This document shows positions 1 through 4,488 of a stretch of 7,025 bases of DNA, piece by piece. A model generated the notes under the pieces. The model searched no databases. It saw only the letters and a program-made list of their open reading frames with translations, and was not told where the DNA came from. Location of the stretch: positions 1 through 7,025 of the forward strand of contig JAFZOE010000327.1 of NCBI GenBank assembly GCA_017552845.1. Direction: 5' to 3'. Each line of letters begins with the position of its first letter. Position 1 is the stretch's first letter. Source of the DNA: Clostridia bacterium (GTDB lineage: Bacteria; Bacillota; Clostridia; Oscillospirales; Acutalibacteraceae). Both the position numbers and the translations under genes were made by a program.

Positions 1-1601
1 AGAGCACTCTGCATCTGGTGCTGAGGCTCAGAGAATACAAGCAGGGCGATATTATCGAATACGGCTCATATCCGCAGAGCGAAGTCAAAGACGAGGAAAC
101 CATCGCCGCGCTGAGCGCCCTTGTCACAGACGATATGTGGATAAGCTATGGCTACTACGGCAGCGATACGGGTGAACAGGACGACGGCGCAATGCACCCG
201 ACCGACTGCATGAAATATGCCGATGTCACATACGGCAACGAAAAATACAGGGCGGTAAAAATAGATAATCCGAAGCCGGCATACACCTATCTCAAGGTTG
301 AATATAATTCAAATCAGTATAAAAACGGCTACAGAGCGCCGGGTATTTACTGGTTCAAGTATGAGAGCCTTAAATGGAGAGTGCTTGACCCGTCAACGGG
401 GCTTGTTATGTGCGACGGTATCATCGACTGCCGCCCGTTCAACAGCTTCAATCTTAAGGACGGTTACGATGAAATAGGTGACCCCATGATCTGGGGTAAC
501 CCCGAAAAGACCTATGCCACCAATGACTATGAGCACAGCGAAATCAGGGCTTGGCTCGGCGGCGAATTCATGGATACCGCTTTTTCAGAGGATGAGCAGG
601 CAAATATCGACACATCCGTTAACTCCAATAAACACTTTTATGTTCTCTCAGGCAGGGCAAACAGCACAAACAATTACGGCGTTTACAATCAGCCGGATAC
701 GGAAAATAAAGTATTCCTGCTTTCCTGGGATGAGATAACCGATCCCGATCTCGGCTTCAGTGTGAATACCACAGGCGACGCGCCCGACAGAATGCTCGCA
801 GGCAGCGACTACGCGAAGGCCCAGGGCATCTATACTTATAAAATCGGCAATCAGGAGAGTGAATATGACGGTAACTCTTCGTGGATGCTGAGAACGCCGA
901 CAAGCTACAGAAACGGCATATGCTTTGTCGGTGTAAACGGATATGCGGAAAACTCCGGTTATGATCCGAACTGCGATGAATCTCTATACGGAATCTGCCC
1001 GGCTATGAGGCTCGGCAAGGCAGTAATCCCGCGAGAGGATGCTCCGGTTGAAAAGAAATACACAGTAAGATTTATATCTAACGGCAATGTCGTTTTCACG
1101 GCAAAATATAAAGAGGGCGAAACGATAGAAATACCCGAAGCTCCCTGGAATTATCCTTATTATTTCGTCGGGTGGAATCCCGCGGTTCCGGCGGTAATGC
1201 CCGCCGAGGATCTTGCTTTCAACGCGGTATTCAGCACCAAACCTCCGGAAAATCCCGAAAACCCCGGCAGCTCCGGCTTCAGTCTTCCGGCATTTGCCGA
1301 AAAGAGCGCGCCGTATAAGACCGTTGTAACGGTCAGCGTGACTCTCAGCGTGCCCGAAGGCGTGTCGGTTTATATTGACGGCAGGGAAGCGGCCGTGAAC
1401 GGCAATAAATATTCGGCCGATATCGGTCAGGCCGCCTCATCGAGGAACATAAGCATAGAGGTAAAGCAGGGCGGAAGCACAATTGCTTCATCCTCGCTCA
1501 CGCTGAATGTCAAAACCGATTTCTTCAGTAAACTCGGCTCGTTCTTCGGCAATTTCCTCTTTAATCTTTTCAAATGGAAATCGGTAAACATAGACTATTG
1601 A
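1..1601 (+). CDS. 5'-truncated secreted protein: ubiquitin C-terminus fused to DUF6273-like domain, InlB-like repeat and hydrophobic tail
   Basis: The reading frame is open to the window edge (first full codon at base 3), so the gene starts outside; the GTG at 18 is an internal Val codon with no Shine-Dalgarno site. Of the 532 visible residues, 1-10 match the ubiquitin tail exactly. Residues about 15-340 resemble DUF6273, a domain of unknown function common in gut Firmicutes surface proteins: GDIIEYGSYPQ at the start, WRVLD, an IRAWLGGEF block, KVFLLSWDEI, and a closing YGICPAMRL. Residues about 352-411 look like an InlB B-type (Listeria-Bacteroides) repeat, with YTVRFISNG, FVGW and VPAVMPAEDL. 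A Pro/Asn/Gly linker follows, then a beta-rich segment (about 437-503) and a Phe/Leu-rich amphipathic tail (about 506-525). No LPXTG sorting signal is present. Export is inferred from the domains, since any signal peptide lies upstream. It converges on the - strand genes and ends at a shared hairpin. Function unknown; domain calls are from pattern recognition. Confidence 0.85.
   Translation, partial: STLHLVLRLREYKQGDIIEYGSYPQSEVKDEETIAALSALVTDDMWISYGYYGSDTGEQDDGAMHPTDCMKYADVTYGNEKYRAVKIDNPKPAYTYLKVEYNSNQYKNGYRAPGIYWFKYESLKWRVLDPSTGLVMCDGIIDCRPFNSFNLKDGYDEIGDPMIWGNPEKTYATNDYEHSEIRAWLGGEFMDTAFSEDEQANIDTSVNSNKHFYVLSGRANSTNNYGVYNQPDTENKVFLLSWDEITDPDLGFSVNTTGDAPDRMLAGSDYAKAQGIYTYKIGNQESEYDGNSSWMLRTPTSYRNGICFVGVNGYAENSGYDPNCDESLYGICPAMRLGKAVIPREDAPVEKKYTVRFISNGNVVFTAKYKEGETIEIPEAPWNYPYYFVGWNPAVPAVMPAEDLAFNAVFSTKPPENPENPGSSGFSLPAFAEKSAPYKTVVTVSVTLSVPEGVSVYIDGREAAVNGNKYSADIGQAASSRNISIEVKQGGSTIASSSLTLNVKTDFFSKLGSFFGNFLFNLFKWKSVNIDY
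3..32 (+). other. C-terminal segment of a ubiquitin-like domain (STLHLVLRLR)
   Basis: The codons AGC ACT CTG CAT CTG GTG CTG AGG CTC AGA encode ten residues identical to ubiquitin Ser65-Arg74. The two bases before them (AG) fit a GAG codon for the Glu64 of ubiquitin. The segment includes the last beta strand and the hydrophobic-patch residues His68 and Val70. Ubiquitin would continue Gly-Gly; here Glu-Tyr follows and leads at once into the DUF6273-like domain, so the domain cannot be a standard conjugatable ubiquitin as encoded. The remaining ~64 residues are predicted upstream of the window. Arginine codons AGG/AGA match the rest of the gene, so foreign contamination is unlikely. Confidence 0.85.
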
Positions 1602-1607
1602 ACGAAA

Positions 1608-1633
1608 AGCCCGCAGGAATCATCCTGCGGGCT
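1608..1633. terminator. Bidirectional intrinsic terminator between convergent genes
   Basis: A perfect 11-bp stem, AGCCCGCAGGA / TCCTGCGGGCT, closes a four-base loop (ATCA). It lies six bases after the stop of the + strand gene and nine bases beyond the stop of the - strand gene. On the - strand it is followed by TTTTCGTTC, a fair U-tract; on the + strand by the weaker GAATTCTTCT. It probably serves both genes, better for the leftward one. Confidence 0.85.
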
Positions 1634-1641
1634 GAATTCTT

Positions 1642-2181
1642 CTACATTAGAATCTCAATCTTATAGTATTTTTCCTGAAACTCTGTGGCTTCGAAAATCT
1701 CTTCCTTGGTAAAACTGTATTCATCGGGAGCAACAACCCATTTGTCTTCTATGTCATCAAGCCTGTGAATTACGGCGATTACTTTCCCCTCAAAAGAATT
1801 GACAGCTTCGTAAACTCCGAGAATATAAACATCCTGCCATTCTCCGTCGGGAGCACTCAGTCCCTCATAATATCCGTAGTTTACGGGATAAACCAAATCC
1901 TTGTGTTCCGGATGATGTGAGCCGAGCGGTCTGTCAACGGTAACTTTGATGGTCTTGCCGAGATATTCCATACCCATCTGTTTATTCCATTCACGGTCAC
2001 TATAGCAACAGAATTCATCGGTCAGCTTGTTTTCTTCACAATACCAGTGGCAGACAGCTGAGACGGTCTTATCATCCATTTCTTCAATTTTCTTGGTTCG
2101 ATATCTGTAAACTCTGTGTTTTTTAAGGAATTCTCTTGAGATAAAAACAGTGAATTCGTAATAATCCTTAAAATCTTTCAT
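1642..2181 (-). CDS. Inorganic pyrophosphatase-like protein with an N-terminal extension
   Basis: The C-terminal ~105 residues (about 73-179) resemble the short 'inorganic pyrophosphatase' proteins of Clostridia, which are divergent relatives of family I soluble pyrophosphatase. VYPVNYGYY (97-105) matches the FYPCNYGYI region of the E. coli enzyme. PDGEWQDV (111-118) lines up with the DGDPxDV metal-binding motif, keeping both outer Asp (112, 117) and replacing the middle Asp with Glu114. LDDIEDKW (141-148) keeps an Asp-x-Lys-like site, one residue shorter than the E. coli spacing. The domain is shorter than the ~175-residue classical enzyme, so PPi hydrolysis is plausible but unproven. Residues 1-70 are charged, hold four Cys (44, 48, 58, 59), and I do not recognise them. 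There is no signal peptide, so it should be cytoplasmic. The ATG is two bases after the stop of the upstream gene with only a weak Shine-Dalgarno, suggesting translational coupling. Met69 or Met71 could be alternative starts for a domain-only protein. Confidence 0.75.
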   Translation of the reverse strand: MKDFKDYYEFTVFISREFLKKHRVYRYRTKKIEEMDDKTVSAVCHWYCEENKLTDEFCCYSDREWNKQMGMEYLGKTIKVTVDRPLGSHHPEHKDLVYPVNYGYYEGLSAPDGEWQDVYILGVYEAVNSFEGKVIAVIHRLDDIEDKWVVAPDEYSFTKEEIFEATEFQEKYYKIEILM

Positions 2182-2183
2182 TG

Positions 2184-3584
2184 TTATTGTCCGATTTCCG
2201 ATATCTTTTCAAATATCATTTTCACGAGGCTGACTATCAGATTGATCGGCCTGAGGAATATTCCGAACGCATCGGAGTTGCCGTAGATTCTGTAGGCGGT
2301 GTAGCCCTTATCGGCCTTGTAAACTATCTGATATGTTCTCATCGTCAGCTTGCCGTCTTCGTTTTCCGCGGCTATCGTCACATTGAAAACCAGAGGCGTT
2401 GCCGGGATTGTCAGCTGCCTGCCGTCGAGAGTCCAGTTGTCTGTTTTAAAGCCGTTTACAAGCACATAATCGACCTTTTCGAGAGTGCCGATATCGAGAA
2501 CGAGGTCTTTGCTCTCCTGCTTCTCGGGCAGAACGGACAGCACCTGGCGGGTGATATAGTTATAGCCGTTCTGGCTCGGGTGAGTCGCCACAAATGAATT
2601 CTCCATGAAATCGCCGAGCAGGGACCATCCCTTTTCGGTCGCGAGCGTTTCCGCGTTGCTTATATCCGCAAAGAGAACGTCGAATTCCTTCTCCCACTTG
2701 CGAAGGCAGGAATTCATCGAGGAGGTTATCGCCGTCAGCACTGAGCCGAGCGGGGCGAGCGTGTCGTCCGATAGGGTAAGGTCCGAGACGAGATTGAAAT
2801 TGCCGACCATGACTATCGTCGCATCGGGATTTCTCTCCTTGATTGTCTTTATGAGAACGGGATAGTATTCCTTCCAGTAGTTTTCACTGAATTTAAGCTC
2901 CGTGATTACGCCCGATACGAGGTCCGCTATGGCGTCGGCGCTGCTTAAATCAAAACTGAGTCCGCCCGCAAGCGAGCCGCCGCTCGTCGCGATTCTGTAT
3001 GCGCGGTAAAAGACATCCGCCATACCGAGCTGAACCGTAATCAAACTCGCCCTGTCAATGAGTTCGGTGATTTTTCCGCACTGAGCGCAGGTTTCCTCAT
3101 CATATTTTTCGCCTCTCGCGGCGCCGTCAAACGAGCCCTCATATCCGAAATATTTCAGCATATCCTTATAATACGGATAATCGAGCGCCGTGTCGGAGAA
3201 ATTATCCTCCACGCCGAGCAGGTCGAGCATCATCGCAACCGTCATTCCCGGATAGGTGCAGGGCCAGAAATTTCCGCTCTCATCGGTAATATCCGAAGGA
3301 GTCTCGCATCCTACAGCCTGAGCTATCAAATACGGGAAAGCGCCCTCAACGTTGCGAAGGTCAAATAAATCATACTGACCGCCCTCGGCCTTATCCTGGT
3401 CAATATAGAAGCCGTCCGCTCCGCAGCCGCGCGAAATGCTGTCGCCGATTGCGAGGTAGCCGCCCTCTTTGCCGTATTGGCGGACCGTCTCCGCCGTCGC
3501 GCCGGAGGAATTCAGGCAGAGCGCACCCGTGAGCATAATCATTGCAAGCAAAACCGAAACAATCTTTACTGCTTTTCTTTTCAT
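2184..3584 (-). CDS. Secreted SGNH/GDSL-like hydrolase family protein with incomplete catalytic blocks
   Basis: A 466-residue protein with a clear signal peptide: MKRKAVK, hydrophobic core about 8-24, likely cleavage near the AxA at 29-31. The block I motif YLAIGDSISRG (43-53) supplies the probable nucleophile Ser49. Gly113 in TYPGMT fits block II. Block III, usually GxND, reads GMAD (187-190), so the oxyanion-hole Asn is Ala189. The late His is present in THPSQNGY (His335), but the Asp normally three residues before it is Val332. It may therefore be a weak or non-catalytic member, or use other residues; substrate unknown. Residues about 358-425 look like a beta-rich accessory domain. The C-terminus (about 440-463) is a hydrophobic amphipathic stretch that could sit on the membrane. 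The ATG has AGAGGG five bases upstream. First gene of a two-gene unit with its own promoter; the pyrophosphatase-like gene follows after two bases. Confidence 0.85.
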   Translation of the reverse strand: MKRKAVKIVSVLLAMIMLTGALCLNSSGATAETVRQYGKEGGYLAIGDSISRGCGADGFYIDQDKAEGGQYDLFDLRNVEGAFPYLIAQAVGCETPSDITDESGNFWPCTYPGMTVAMMLDLLGVEDNFSDTALDYPYYKDMLKYFGYEGSFDGAARGEKYDEETCAQCGKITELIDRASLITVQLGMADVFYRAYRIATSGGSLAGGLSFDLSSADAIADLVSGVITELKFSENYWKEYYPVLIKTIKERNPDATIVMVGNFNLVSDLTLSDDTLAPLGSVLTAITSSMNSCLRKWEKEFDVLFADISNAETLATEKGWSLLGDFMENSFVATHPSQNGYNYITRQVLSVLPEKQESKDLVLDIGTLEKVDYVLVNGFKTDNWTLDGRQLTIPATPLVFNVTIAAENEDGKLTMRTYQIVYKADKGYTAYRIYGNSDAFGIFLRPINLIVSLVKMIFEKISEIGQ

Positions 3585-3589
3585 ATTAT

Positions 3590-3595
3590 CCCTCT
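3590..3595 (-). promoter_or_regulatory. Ribosome binding site of the SGNH-like gene
   Basis: AGAGGG on the - strand lies five bases before the ATG at 3584. It supports this start, which also places the signal peptide at the N-terminus. Confidence 0.75.
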
Positions 3596-3606
3596 TAAAA
3601 ACGGAT

Positions 3607-3621
3607 TTGTGAAATTCACAA
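3607..3621. promoter_or_regulatory. 15-bp palindrome over the predicted transcription start (possible operator)
   Basis: TTGTGAA-A-TTCACAA is a perfect 7-bp inverted repeat around one central base. It lies four bases downstream of the -10 hexamer of the SGNH-like gene and covers the expected +1 (about 3619). A repressor site is a reasonable inference. The arms resemble half sites of Rex or CRP-like operators, but the one-base spacer does not fit either, so no regulator is named. Confidence 0.5.
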
Positions 3622-3625
3622 TAAT

Positions 3626-3654
3626 ATTATAAACGAAAATGCAGTGTATTTCAA
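3626..3654 (-). promoter_or_regulatory. Sigma-A promoter of the SGNH-like/pyrophosphatase-like unit
   Basis: On the - strand, TTGAAA (3654-3649) and TATAAT (3631-3626) are separated by exactly 17 bases. The predicted start is near 3619, giving a leader of about 35 bases that holds the palindrome and the ribosome binding site. The promoter lies downstream of the terminator of the preceding unit, so the two units look separately controlled. Confidence 0.85.
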
Positions 3655-3675
3655 CAGTCAAAGCATCCCGAAACC

Positions 3676-3703
3676 AAAGAGACTGCCCGCAGGCAGCCTC
3701 TCT
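3676..3703 (-). terminator. Intrinsic terminator after the phosphodiesterase-family gene
   Basis: The hairpin has a strong core, CTGCC / GGCAG, around a four-base loop (3688-3691). The arms extend to about 12 bp when read as - strand RNA, because two positions that mismatch on the + strand become G-U pairs. It begins just past the TAA at 3706 and is followed on the - strand by TTTGGTTTC, a modest U-rich run. The strand bias of the pairing supports leftward termination. Confidence 0.75.
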
Positions 3704-3705
3704 TT

Positions 3706-4488
3706 TTATATATCAAGTATTTTGCCTTCCCATTCGGGATCTGAATCGACGCCGAGCAGGAAATTGATTGTGGGCGCGATGTCGAGAATGCTGCCGCCGT
3801 CCTTGACGCCGCTTGCTTTTGACGGCAGGCGGATAATAACCGGAATCGTCATATCCTCGGGCGTGTCATAGCCGTGAGTTCTCGCGTGGCCGCCGTGATC
3901 CGCAGTTACGATGACGGTATAGTCATCGGGAATGCCTCTGCATATGTTTTCAATGCAGTCCCAGCTGCCGTTCACCGCGCGTAAATATTCTTCGCTCATC
4001 CAGCCCGAATTATGGCCCGCCGCATCGGACCAGCCGAGATAGACAAAGGTGAAATCGGGCAGATCCGAGGCAATATAATCCTTCGCGATACCTGCAAGGC
4101 GCGGATTCGCGTTTTCATATCCGTAAACGTGGCCCGAAACATAGCAGGAATAAGCGAGCGAATCGGGGCGCACCAGATCCTTGATTTCCTCCCAGTTGTA
4201 GAAGAGGGCGCATTTCTTATCCGCCCTGCGCAGGACTTCGCATATTCCGTTGACCGGCCTCACCTGCGGCACATAGGTATTAGTGAGAATTCCGTGCCTC
4301 TCAGGAGTTACCGAGTGAAACAGTGACATGTGGCAGGGGAGAGTGACCGACGGCATAACCGTCTGCGCATTTGGGAAATACACGCTTTCGGAAAGCATTT
4401 CTGTTACGAAGGGATGCCCGCATGCCTCAAGGGAATCCGGGCGCATCCCGTCAACAAGTATCAGAACGACTTTATTCATATCAGTCAT
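3706..4488 (-). CDS. Compact alkaline-phosphatase-superfamily phosphodiesterase (NPP-like)
   Basis: A 260-residue protein of the type I phosphodiesterase/nucleotide pyrophosphatase branch. All seven residues expected at the two-metal site are visible in order: Asp13 (LILVDGM), nucleophile Thr49 (MPSVTLPCH), Asp155 and His159 (GWSDAAGH), Asp197 and His198 (TADHGGH), and His205 (RTHGYD). It should therefore be an active metal-dependent phosphatase or phosphodiesterase; the substrate cannot be told. It is short against the ~400 residues common in NPP enzymes and lacks room for their large inserts. No signal peptide or membrane segment is present, so it should act in the cytoplasm. The ATG at 4488 overlaps the end of the protease gene by eight bases, and Met4 (4479) sits directly after that stop. 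Neither has a clear Shine-Dalgarno, so translation is probably coupled; which Met is used is open. Confidence 0.88.
   Translation of the reverse strand: MTDMNKVVLILVDGMRPDSLEACGHPFVTEMLSESVYFPNAQTVMPSVTLPCHMSLFHSVTPERHGILTNTYVPQVRPVNGICEVLRRADKKCALFYNWEEIKDLVRPDSLAYSCYVSGHVYGYENANPRLAGIAKDYIASDLPDFTFVYLGWSDAAGHNSGWMSEEYLRAVNGSWDCIENICRGIPDDYTVIVTADHGGHARTHGYDTPEDMTIPVIIRLPSKASGVKDGGSILDIAPTINFLLGVDSDPEWEGKILDI

Noticed and set aside
18..1601. GTG at 18 as the real start of the + strand gene
   Set aside because: The frame is open to the window edge, there is no Shine-Dalgarno site, and the GTG encodes the Val of the ubiquitin-like segment.
2181..2865. Open frames on the + strand opposite the SGNH-like gene
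   Set aside because: They lack recognisable motifs and ribosome binding sites and lie antisense to a gene with signal peptide, promoter and family motifs.
3607..3621. Rex or CRP operator
   Set aside because: The arms are similar, but the single-base spacer does not match the spacing of either family, so only a generic palindrome is reported.
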